DNA of 64,000 nt from Streptomyces iranensis (lineage in GTDB: Bacteria > Actinomycetota > Actinomycetes > Streptomycetales > Streptomycetaceae). The notes under the pieces are model-generated. The model was given only the letters and a program-made list of their open reading frames with translations, did not search any database and was not told the origin of the DNA. Where the stretch lies: NCBI RefSeq assembly GCF_017874715.1, contig NZ_JAGGLR010000042.1, forward strand, positions 1 through 64,000, written 5' to 3'. How positions within the stretch are numbered: the first letter of the stretch is position 1; the number at the start of each line of letters is the position of its first letter. Shown one piece after another: positions 28,449 through 37,400 of this stretch. The position numbers were made by a program, and so were the translations under genes.

Positions 28449-28920
28449 TCTGCGCGCCCGGCAGCGGCTTCTGCGCCGGGCCGCCCTTCACACTGCCGTC
28501 GGTGATGTCGAACTTGCTCTGGTGGCAGGGGCAGTTGATGGTGCCGCCGCTCACATCGCCGACCGAGCACCCCTGATGCGTACAGATCGACGAGAACGCC
28601 TTGAAATCACCGGCCTTGGGCTGGGTCACCACGACCTTGTGGTCCTTGAAGACCATGCCACCGCCCTCGGGGATCTGGGAGGTCTTGGCCAGCTCCATGC
28701 CGTCCCCGCCGCCCGACTGGCCGCCCTCCGCGCTCTGTGACGCGCTCTGCGACGGCTGCGAGCCCCCGGCGTCCTGGGCGCTGTCCGCGCTGCCGCCGCC
28801 CGAACCGCCGTCGTCGTCCTTGCCGCATGCGGCAAGCGTGGCGGCCAGCCCGGCCGCTCCGGCCGCGGTGACGACGGCACGGCGGGTGGTGCCCTGCCCG
28901 GGGATTGCCGACTGCGTCAT
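28414..28920 (-). CDS. Tat-exported Rieske [2Fe-2S] lipoprotein
   Basis: 168 residues. A twin-arginine signal (R13-R14, then a hydrophobic AAGAAGLAATLAAC) ends in a lipobox with C32, giving a membrane-anchored extracytoplasmic protein. A Ser/Gly/Asp linker (~33-75) precedes the Rieske domain: C113-x-H115 and C130-x2-H133 bind the cluster, and C118/C132 would form the conserved disulfide. It probably transfers electrons at the outer membrane face. No redox partner is adjacent. Confidence 0.9.
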   Translation of the reverse strand: MTQSAIPGQGTTRRAVVTAAGAAGLAATLAACGKDDDGGSGGGSADSAQDAGGSQPSQSASQSAEGGQSGGGDGMELAKTSQIPEGGGMVFKDHKVVVTQPKAGDFKAFSSICTHQGCSVGDVSGGTINCPCHQSKFDITDGSVKGGPAQKPLPGAQIKVQGSSIWMA

Positions 28921-29065
28921 GGTGCTGCCTCACTGCTAGGGGGACGTTTCACCGTTCCATACGGACCGCGGGGCCGCCGCGTTCAGCCGCCCCTGAGCAT
29001 CCTCGCGCCCCGGGCCGGAAAATCGCTTTGCCGACCGCCCGGCCGTGCCATGAGAATGCCGGTCC

Positions 29066-30685
29066 ATGGGACATCTGGAGGCCGCGCACCTCGCCTACTT
29101 CCTGCCCGACGGCCGGCTGCTGCTCGGCGATGTGTCGTTCCGCGTCGCCGAGGGCACGGTGGCCGCCCTCGTCGGGCCCAACGGGGCGGGCAAGACCACA
29201 CTGCTGCGGCTGGTCTCCGGCGAGGTGGAGCCGCACGGCGGCACGGTCACGGTCAGCGGCTCCCTGGGGGTGATGCCGCAGTTCATCGGCTCGGTGCGCG
29301 ATGAGCGGACGGTGCGCGACCTGCTGGTGTCGGTGGCCCAGCCCCGGATCCGCGAGGCCGCCCGCGCGGTGGACGAGGCCGAGCTGGCGATCATGGAGCG
29401 GGACGACGAGGCCGCCCAGCTGGCCTACGCCCAGAGCCTGAGCGACTGGGCCGAGGCGCGCGGCTACGAGGCCGAGACGGTGTGGGACATGTGCACCACC
29501 GCCGCGCTCGGAGTGCCGTACGAACGGGCCCAGTGGCGCGAGGTGCGCACGCTCAGCGGCGGCGAGCAGAAGCGGCTGGTGCTGGAGGCGCTGCTGCGCG
29601 GGCCCGACGACGTGCTGCTGCTGGACGAGCCGGACAACTACCTGGATGTGCCGGGCAAGCAGTGGCTGGAGGAGCGGCTGCGCGAGACCCGTAAGACCGT
29701 GCTCTTCATCAGCCACGACCGGGAGCTGCTGGCCCGCGCGGCCGCCCGGATCGTCAGCGTCGAGCCGAGCCCGGCGGGCAGCGATGTGTGGGTGCACGGC
29801 GCCGGCTTCGCCACCTACCACGAGGCCCGGGAGGAGCGGTTCGAGCGCTTCGAGGAGCTCCGGCGGCGCTGGGACGAGAAGCACGCCCAGCTCAAACGGC
29901 TGGTGCTGGACATGCAGCGGTACGCCGCCCGCAGCGACGAGATGGCCTCGCGCTACCAGGCCGCCAGGACCCGGCTGCGGAAGTTCGAGGAGGCCGGGCC
30001 GCCACCGGAGCCGCCGCGCAAACAGGACATCACCATGCGGCTCGCGGGCGGACGCACCGGGGTGCGGGCGCTGACCTGCCGGGCACTGGAGCTAGAGGGG
30101 CTGATGCGCCCCTTCGACCTGGAGGTCTTCTACGGCGAGCGGGTGGCCGTGCTGGGCTCCAACGGCTCGGGCAAGTCCCACTTCCTGCGGCTCCTGGCGG
30201 GCCAGGACGTCGCCCACCGGGGGGAGTGGAAGCTGGGCGCACGGGTCGTGCCCGGCCACTTCGCCCAGACCCACGCCCACCCGGAGCTCCTCGGGCGCAC
30301 GCTGGTCGACATCCTGTGGACCGAACACGCCCGGGACCGGGGACGCGCGATGAGCGCGCTACGGCGCTATGAGCTCGACCGCCAGGGCGACCAGACCTTC
30401 GACCGGCTCTCGGGCGGTCAGCAGGCCCGGTTCCAGATCCTGCTGCTCGAACTGGCCGGGACGACGGCGCTGCTGCTGGACGAGCCCACGGACAACCTGG
30501 ACCTGGAGTCGGCCGAGGCGCTCCAGGACGGGCTCGGAGCCTACGACGGCACGGTGCTCGCGGTCACCCACGACCGCTGGTTCGCGCGGTCCTTCGACCG
30601 CTTCCTGGTCTTCGGGTCGGACGGCGTCGTCCGCGAGACGGCGGAGCCGGTCTGGGACGAGCGCCGCGTCGACCGGGTCCGCTGA
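29066..30685 (+). CDS. ABC-F family ATPase
   Basis: 539 residues, two nucleotide-binding domains and no membrane segments. NBD1 has Walker A GPNGAGKTT (~37-45), signature LSGGEQKR and Walker B LLLDEP; NBD2 has GSNGSGKSH, LSGGQQARF and LLLDEPTDN. A charged linker (RFERFEELRRRWDEKHAQLKR) joins them. ABC-F proteins act on the ribosome, in translation control or antibiotic resistance. Catalytic glutamates after Walker B are replaced or kept as DEPDN/DEPTDN. Start ATG 29066. There is no clear attenuator in the 145 bases upstream. Confidence 0.92.
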   Translation: MGHLEAAHLAYFLPDGRLLLGDVSFRVAEGTVAALVGPNGAGKTTLLRLVSGEVEPHGGTVTVSGSLGVMPQFIGSVRDERTVRDLLVSVAQPRIREAARAVDEAELAIMERDDEAAQLAYAQSLSDWAEARGYEAETVWDMCTTAALGVPYERAQWREVRTLSGGEQKRLVLEALLRGPDDVLLLDEPDNYLDVPGKQWLEERLRETRKTVLFISHDRELLARAAARIVSVEPSPAGSDVWVHGAGFATYHEAREERFERFEELRRRWDEKHAQLKRLVLDMQRYAARSDEMASRYQAARTRLRKFEEAGPPPEPPRKQDITMRLAGGRTGVRALTCRALELEGLMRPFDLEVFYGERVAVLGSNGSGKSHFLRLLAGQDVAHRGEWKLGARVVPGHFAQTHAHPELLGRTLVDILWTEHARDRGRAMSALRRYELDRQGDQTFDRLSGGQQARFQILLLELAGTTALLLDEPTDNLDLESAEALQDGLGAYDGTVLAVTHDRWFARSFDRFLVFGSDGVVRETAEPVWDERRVDRVR

Positions 30686-30808
30686 GCGCTCCGCGGGAAG
30701 TGGCGCGAGGCGCGGTCGTTCATCCGCGGCCGCGTCGTCGTGGCTGGTCGCCCACGCGGCGGAGCCGCTACCGCGTTACGGGAATCCGGGCCGGACACGA
30801 CATCAGCG

Positions 30809-32029
30809 CTAGTCGCCGTTGACCGGCACCATCTTCTTCAGCTGCTGGACCGGGCGGAGCGCGGGGGAGCGCTGGATGACCACCATGGCGGCGTCATCGC
30901 CCAGCCGCCCGCCGACATGGGCCAGCAGATCGCGGCGGAGGTGGTGCAGCAGCCCTTCGGGACCGGAGCCGCACCACTGCGCGACCCGCTGGGCCAGCGG
31001 ATAGAAGGAACCGTCGGGGTCGCGTGCCTCGACCACCCCGTCCGTGTAGAGCAGCAGCGTGTCGCCGTCCTCGAAGGGCATGGTCTCGGGCGTGCCGGGG
31101 TCGCCCGAGTTCCTGGGGAGTTCGCACATGCCCAGCGGCGGGCCGGGATTGGCCGGGTGCAGCGTGGTCACCTGGCCACCGTCCCGCAGCAGCAGGGGCG
31201 GCGGATGCCCGCAGTTGGCCATGAACGTCACGGCGCTCTCGTCCGGGATGTCCACCAGCAGAGCGGTGATGAAGTGCTCGCGCAGATCGTCGTCCGCTTC
31301 CGGCCGCGGCTGCTCGGCACCGCCGTGCTCGACATTCGCGGTGGCGATGTGCTCGGCCAGGTGCCGGCAGACGCTGCGCTCCAGGACATCGGTGAGGTCA
31401 AGTAGGCCGGCGGTCAGATGGGCGGCTTCCCGGAAGGCGCCCATCAGCACCGACGCGTCGCTGATGGAGGTCAGCCCCTTGCCCCGGACATCCCCGATGA
31501 TCAGCCGGGTGCACTCCTCCACCCGGGTCGCGGCGTACAGGTCCCCGCCGATCTGCGCCTCGTCCTCGGCCGCCATGTACAGCGAGGCGACCCGCAGCGG
31601 GCCCAGCCGGTGCGGCAGCGGCCGCAGTACGACCCGCTGCGTGGCCTCGGACACCGACCGCACCCGGGCCAGCTCACGGTGGCGCCGCCGCTGCTCCCGG
31701 GCGTAGGCCGCGATGAGCAGCGAGAGCACGGCGAGGGCCGCGATCTGGACCTGGTGGTTGACGTCGAAGCCGCCGCGCAGCGCCGCGATGAGTATCTGGG
31801 CGGCCACCGCCAGTGCGCCGATCAGCCCGGTGGTCCGGGGACCGGCGAACGACGGGGTGATGGCCGGGGCGACCACCAGCAGGGGGCCGAGGTGGACATG
31901 GGACGGGGCCATCAGATCCACAACGGTGATCACGACGATCAACCCGACCGGGATCGCCACCAAGGCGTGCCCAGGTTGCCATGGCCTCATCAGGTCCGTC
32001 AGCCGTCGGCGAACTCCCACGTCTTCCAC
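30809..32029 (-). CDS. Membrane PP2C (SpoIIE-type) Ser/Thr phosphatase
   Basis: 406 residues: about four N-terminal membrane segments (~20-105) without a recognised sensor, then a SpoIIE/PP2C domain (~150-390) with the expected GGDLYAA, GDVRGKG, GHPPPLL and DGVVEARD motifs containing metal-binding aspartates. Such enzymes dephosphorylate anti-sigma antagonists in actinobacteria. The start codon GTG 32029 is followed closely by the SARP gene's stop upstream (15-base gap), so the two may be co-transcribed. Confidence 0.88.
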   Translation of the reverse strand: MEDVGVRRRLTDLMRPWQPGHALVAIPVGLIVVITVVDLMAPSHVHLGPLLVVAPAITPSFAGPRTTGLIGALAVAAQILIAALRGGFDVNHQVQIAALAVLSLLIAAYAREQRRRHRELARVRSVSEATQRVVLRPLPHRLGPLRVASLYMAAEDEAQIGGDLYAATRVEECTRLIIGDVRGKGLTSISDASVLMGAFREAAHLTAGLLDLTDVLERSVCRHLAEHIATANVEHGGAEQPRPEADDDLREHFITALLVDIPDESAVTFMANCGHPPPLLLRDGGQVTTLHPANPGPPLGMCELPRNSGDPGTPETMPFEDGDTLLLYTDGVVEARDPDGSFYPLAQRVAQWCGSGPEGLLHHLRRDLLAHVGGRLGDDAAMVVIQRSPALRPVQQLKKMVPVNGD

Positions 32030-32044
32030 TGTGCACCCTCCCGG

Positions 32045-33997
32045 CTACAGAGGCTCCCTCCCCACCGGCGCCCATGCCCCCGCCCGGCCGGCCCGGACCC
32101 GGCCGATCGCCGCCGGAAGGACCGGTACGGCGGCTTCCTGGTCCTCCAGGCGCCGCAGCTCCTGGGCCGCCGCGCGTTCGATCTCCGACGCCTCCGCCTC
32201 CGCCCGCTCCCGGGCGTAGGCGGAGACCAGGCCGTGCAGGCAGAACCGGGGCACGACGCCGGGGGCGCCCGTGTGGGCGACCTTCAGCAGCCGGGTGTCC
32301 GCCAGCCGTTCCAGCGCTTCCGCCACGTCGGGCACGGCGAGGCTCGGCAGCTCGGTTCCCGGGGGCGCGGACAGCACCCGGACACCGGACAGCCCGAGCA
32401 TGCGGAACAACCGGCGATCGTCCTCGGCCAGGCGGTGGTAGGCCGGGGCGAAGCAGGAACGCACACTCAGCGGGCCATGGGTGAGCTCGTCCAGGGGCCT
32501 GGACCGGTTCGTCAGCCGGTGGGCGAGCTCACCGAAACTCCAATGCGGCCGGGCCGCGAGCCTGGCCGCTGCGATGCGCAGGGCGAGCGGCAGACAGCCG
32601 CACAGCCGGGCCACCTCGCGCGCCGCCGCGAGGTCCCGGTCCACCCTCGAGGTGCCCAGGACCCGCCGGAAGAGCATCAGGGCCTGGTGCAGGCTCATGT
32701 CGTCGTGCTCGACCCGGGAGGTGAAGGGGAGGCTGGTCAGCCGCGCCCGGCTGGTGATGATGACCGCGCTCTCCACGTTGCCCGGCAGCAGATGCCGGAT
32801 CTGCTCCTCGTCGGCCGCGTCGTCGAGCACCGTGAGCACGCGCCGGCCGCGGAGGCTGTCACGGAAGCAGGCGGCCTGGGCCCCGATCCCCTCGGGCAGC
32901 GCCGACATCGGGTGGTCCAGCGCGAGGAGCATCTGGGCGAGCGCCGCCGCGGGGTCGGTGGGGTGCCTGGTGCTGCCCCCGAGGTCGACGTAGAGCTGGC
33001 CGTCCGGGAACCAGGGGCGCAGCCGGTGCGCCAGATGGACGGCGGCCGCCGTCTTCCCCGCTCCGCCCTGACCGGTGATGGCGGTGACGGCCGTGGCGGT
33101 GCGGTCGCTCGCCGTCAAGGCGGGCGCCAGCATGTCCGTGGTCTCACAGGGTACGAAGTCGGCGATGTCGCCGGGGAGTTGGGAGGGCGCCCGGCGGCCG
33201 GCCGGCGCCGCGAACGGCGGCCATACGGCGGTCGATCCGTGGTGCTTCGGCTGTGGGGACAGCAGGGCCCGGTACAGACGTTGCACATCGGGGGTCGGCT
33301 CGGTGCCGAGCTCCTCGGCGAGCTTGGCCCGCAGATCGGCGTAGACGGCCAGGGCCTCGGCCGGGCGGCCGGACTGGTGGAGGGCCGACATCAGGTGGCG
33401 GTACAGGGTCTCGCGCAGCGGATACCGCTCGATGAGCGGCTTGAGCCTGCTCGCCACCTGGGCGTGGGCGCCCATGGCCAGCATCACATCGGTCTGCTCC
33501 TCCAGGGCGACCAGCCGCAGTTCGGCCAGCCGGTCGGCCTCCGCCGCGACACAGTCGCCCGCGTCGGCGTCGCTGAACGCGTCCCCTTCCCAGAGGGACA
33601 GTGCGCGTTCGAGCCTGATCGCCGCCCCGTCGAGATAGCCCTTGTCCCGTTCCCGCATGGCTGCGGCGAGCAGCTTCTCGAACTGCTCGGAGTCGACTTC
33701 GGCGGGCACCAGCCGATATCCACCCGGCTGGGTCGATATCACGGACGTGACGGTGTCCGGTCCGGCCAGGGACCGGAAAAGCGACCTGAGCCGGGACACC
33801 CTGACATGCACCGCGTTGAGCCGTTTGGTCGGAGGCCGATCCGGCGTTGTCGCCTCGACAATGTGATCGGTCGACACCGATTGTCCAGCATGGGCTAAGA
33901 GTTCGGCCAAGAACGCCCTGTCTCGCCTCCCGACCAGGGTTATCGGCGGGCCTTCCCCGTCGGAGACTCGCAAGGCTCCCAGAACGTAGAACTTCAC
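32045..33997 (-). CDS. SARP-family pathway regulator with NB-ARC ATPase domain
   Basis: 650 residues. An OmpR-like DNA-binding domain (~1-95), the bacterial transcriptional activation domain BTAD (~100-245), and an NB-ARC-type ATPase with P-loop GQGGAGKT (~300) followed by a helical region, but no C-terminal TPR repeats, so it is shorter than AfsR. SARPs activate antibiotic clusters. It is divergent from the polyketide synthase. Leu34 is encoded by TTA (33896-33898), a bldA-dependent codon. GTG 33997 has no good ribosome site; ATG 34033 is an alternative. Likely activator of the cluster at 34482-55602. Confidence 0.9.
   Translation of the reverse strand: MKFYVLGALRVSDGEGPPITLVGRRDRAFLAELLAHAGQSVSTDHIVEATTPDRPPTKRLNAVHVRVSRLRSLFRSLAGPDTVTSVISTQPGGYRLVPAEVDSEQFEKLLAAAMRERDKGYLDGAAIRLERALSLWEGDAFSDADAGDCVAAEADRLAELRLVALEEQTDVMLAMGAHAQVASRLKPLIERYPLRETLYRHLMSALHQSGRPAEALAVYADLRAKLAEELGTEPTPDVQRLYRALLSPQPKHHGSTAVWPPFAAPAGRRAPSQLPGDIADFVPCETTDMLAPALTASDRTATAVTAITGQGGAGKTAAAVHLAHRLRPWFPDGQLYVDLGGSTRHPTDPAAALAQMLLALDHPMSALPEGIGAQAACFRDSLRGRRVLTVLDDAADEEQIRHLLPGNVESAVIITSRARLTSLPFTSRVEHDDMSLHQALMLFRRVLGTSRVDRDLAAAREVARLCGCLPLALRIAAARLAARPHWSFGELAHRLTNRSRPLDELTHGPLSVRSCFAPAYHRLAEDDRRLFRMLGLSGVRVLSAPPGTELPSLAVPDVAEALERLADTRLLKVAHTGAPGVVPRFCLHGLVSAYARERAEAEASEIERAAAQELRRLEDQEAAVPVLPAAIGRVRAGRAGAWAPVGREPL
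33896..33898 (-). promoter_or_regulatory. TTA (bldA) codon in the SARP gene
   Basis: The codon for Leu34 of the SARP protein reads TTA on the minus strand, in the stretch A-E-L-L-A-H. In Streptomyces, TTA codons need the late-expressed bldA tRNA, so this would place the cluster under developmental control. I noticed no in-frame TTA in the biosynthetic genes. Confidence 0.85.
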
Positions 33998-34481
33998 GGC
34001 GCGATCGTTGCACGGCACTCGCCCGAAAACCATCCTTGCTGATGAGGGAGTTGATCGGGAACTCGCTCGGGAAGTCCGCCAGGGAAGTCGTCCGGGGAAA
34101 TGGTCCGCACCCGGCGCGCGGCGATACCCGGCGCGCGCGGCGATTGACGCTACGTCACGCCCAATTGCGCAGCAAGTCCCGTGGACACTACCGGTCACGT
34201 TGATCGCCGTGCTCGTGATCCCCGCACCGCCGGTGCTAATTTCGGCCGTATGACATCCGCGACTCCGGAGGAACACGTGCCCGCAGGGCAAGGGGCGATC
34301 TCCGGGTAAAGCCAACCGGCCTGTTCACTCTTGTCGCCGTTCGCGGTTCGGTGTTCGTCGGTCGTCGGCGCCGCTGCAATTCCCATGGCCGCGCGCCGTT
34401 GTCTCCCAGGGTTCCCGGAAGCGGAGAGCGCGGGCTCATATCGCGAGGAACCGTCTTGCTGTCTTCTTTCGGAGTGCTACT
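33998..34481. promoter_or_regulatory. 484-base divergent regulatory region, SARP / polyketide synthase
   Basis: No gene longer than a small peptide is present. An open frame of 19 codons (ATG 34250 to TAA 34309), which contains an internal GTG preceded by GGAGGAACAC, could be a leader peptide. TGCTAAT (34234-34240) resembles an extended -10 element. TTGATCGCC (34199-34207) is also found, as TTGATCGGC, in the promoter region at 43163. Ribosome site of the polyketide synthase is GGAG at 34471-34474. Clear SARP direct repeats could not be assigned. Confidence 0.5.
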
Positions 34482-37400
34482 GTGAGCCGTTTTGGAATGA
34501 CCCCGGACGAACTGCGGGAACGTCTGGCTCCGCTGCCGCGGCACGAGCGGCTGGAGAGTCTTCTCGGGCTCGTGTGCAGCAAGGTCGCCGAACAACGGGA
34601 AACCGGCGACGCGAGGTCCATCGACGCCCACACCCCCTTCCGCGCGCTCGGGCTCGTCCGTGACAAGGCGGCGGCCCTGCTGCGGAGTCTCACCGCGGCC
34701 ACCGGTGTTCCGCTCTCCTCCGTCGCCGTCTTCGACCACCCCGATCCCGCCGCGCTCGCCGCTCATCTGCTCACCCGGCTCACCGGCGCGGAAGAGGGAG
34801 CGGCGGAAGAGGAACCGGCGGGAGAGAAGAGGGCGGAAGAGAAGAGGGCGGAAGAGAAGAGGGCGGAGCGCCGGCCGGTGGTGCGCGACCATACCGGCGG
34901 CCGGGCCGAAGACCCCATCGCCATCGTGGGAATGGCCTGCCGCTTCCCCGCCGGGATCACCTCCCCCGAAGAGCTGTGGGAGTTCCTCGAGCAGGGTGGC
35001 GACGCCGTCACCGGCTTCCCGGTGGACCGTGAATGGGACGTGGCGGGCATCTATCACCCCGACCCGGAGCACATGGGCACCTCCTACACCCGTTCCGGAG
35101 CCTTCATCGGCGATGTCGCCGACTTCGACGCGGATTTCTTCGGCATTTCACCCCGCGAGGCCGTGGCGATGGACCCGCAGCAGCGGCTGCTGCTGGAAGT
35201 GGCCTGGGAAGCGGTGGAGCGGACCGGAATAGCACCGCACACCCTGCGCGGGAGTTCCACCGGGGTCTTCATCGGCACCAATGAGCAGGACTATCTGTCG
35301 CGCTTCTTCCAGCCCCCCGAGGAGAGCGAGGGATTCCTCATCTCCGGCAACGCGGCGAGCGTCCTGTCCGGCCGCGTCTCCTATGTGCTGGGCCTCCAGG
35401 GCCCGTCGGTGAGCGTGGACACCGCGTGCTCCTCCTCCCTCGTGGCCCTGCACCAGGCGTGCCGGTCGCTGCGCGACGGGGAGTGCGACCTGGCGCTCGG
35501 CGGGGGAGTGGCGCTGATGTCCTCGCCCGGCGCCTTCATCGACTTCGCCCGCAAACGGGTGCACGCGGCCGACGGCAGGTGCAAGGCGTACGCGGACACC
35601 GCCGACGGCACCGGCTGGGGCGAGGGAGCGGGGGTCCTCGTACTGGAGCGGCTGGCCGACGCCCGCCGCGCCGGACACCGTGTCCTCGCCCTGATCCGCG
35701 GCACCGCGGTGAACCAGGACGGCGCCTCCAACGGGCTCTCCGCGCCCAACGGGCCCTCCCAGGAACGGGTCATACGGCAGGCGCTCGCCGACGGTGGGCT
35801 GGCGCCGGGCCAGGTGGACGCGGTCGACGGCCATGGCACCGGCACACCCCTCGGCGACACCATCGAGGCGCAGGCGCTGCTGGCCACCTACGGCCGCGGC
35901 CGGGACGGGGACCGGCCGCTGTGGCTGGGGTCGATCAAGTCCAACATCGGGCACACCCAGGCGGCCTCCGGCGTCGCCGGCCTCATCAAGATGGTCAAGG
36001 CCATGGAGCACCGGTGGCTGCCGAAGACCCTGCATGCCGACACCCCCTCCCGGCGGGTCCCGTGGGACTCGGGCGCGGTGCGGGTGCTGGACAGCGGCCG
36101 CGCCTGGCCCGAGGGCGAGGAGCCTATGCGGGCCGGCGTGTCGTCCTTCGGCGTCTCCGGGACCAACGCCCACCTCGTCGTCGAGCAGCCCCCCGTGGTG
36201 ACCGCCGCGGAGCCCACGACCGACGCCGACCCCGCGCCCGCCACCGCGGTGCCGTGGGTGCTGTCCGCCCGGTCCGCCGACGCCCTGCGGGAACAGGCCG
36301 GGCGGCTGCGGACCACGGTGGCGCGGAACACCGCGGCCTCCGTCACCGACATCGGAGCGGCCCTGGCCACCACCCGCTCGCCCTTCACCCACCGGGCGGT
36401 GCTCGTCGGATCGGACCGGGAGACCTTCGAGGATCTCCTCGCCGCCGTCGAGCGGGGCGAGACCGCCGAGAACGCGGTAACCGGCGCCGCCCGCCCCGGC
36501 CTCGGCCGCCCCGTGTTCGTCTTCCCCGGACAGGGCGCCCAGTGGACCGGGATGGGCGCCGACCTCCTCGACTGGTCGCCCGCCTTCGCCCGCGCTCTCC
36601 GCGCGGTCGACGCCGCCTTCGCGCCCCTGGTGACCTGGTCGGTGGAGGACATCCTGCGGCAGCGCCCCGGCGCGCCGTCGCTGGACGAGCCCGAAGTGCT
36701 CCAGCCGGTGTCGTTCGCGGTGTCGGTGGCCCTGGCCGAGCTGTGGCGGGCCCACGGTGTGGAACCGGCCGCCGTGCTCGGCCACTCCCAGGGCGAGGTG
36801 GCCGCCGCCGTGGTCGCCGGGGCCCTCGGCCTGGAGGACGCCGCCCTGATCATGGTCCTCCGCACCCGGGCCCTGATGCGGCTGCTCGGCAACGGAGCCA
36901 TGGCGGCGGTGGACCTGCCCCTGGACGAGGTGGAGCGCCGGATCGGCGACTACGACGGCGAGATCTCCGTCGCGGCCGTCAACGGCCCCACCCAGATCAC
37001 CGTCTCCGGCACCCCCGGGGCCGTGGACACCCTGCTGGAGGAGGTGCGCGCGGAAGGCGTCCGGGTGCGCAAGATCCGCGGCGCCGCCGCCGCGGGCCAC
37101 TCCGCGCAGGTCGAGGCGTTGCGCGAGGAACTGGTCTCGGGGCTGGCCACCGTGACGCCGCGTGCGACGCATGTCCCGTTCTACTCCTCGGTGACCGGGG
37201 AGCCGGTGGACACCGCGCGGCTGGACGCCGGGTACTGGTACGACAACGCCCGCCGGACCGTGCGCTTCGACCTGGCCGTACGGGCCGCGATGGCCGAGGG
37301 GCACACGGCGTTCGTGGAGGCCGGTCCGCATCCGCTCCTCACCGCGGCCGTCCAGGACCTGGCGTTCGACGCCCAGGTTCCGGCGGTGGCCGGCGGCTCG

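Noticed and set aside
30686..30808. A small RNA or tRNA gene between the ABC-F and PP2C genes
   Set aside because: No cloverleaf or stable structure was found; only short GC-rich repeats.
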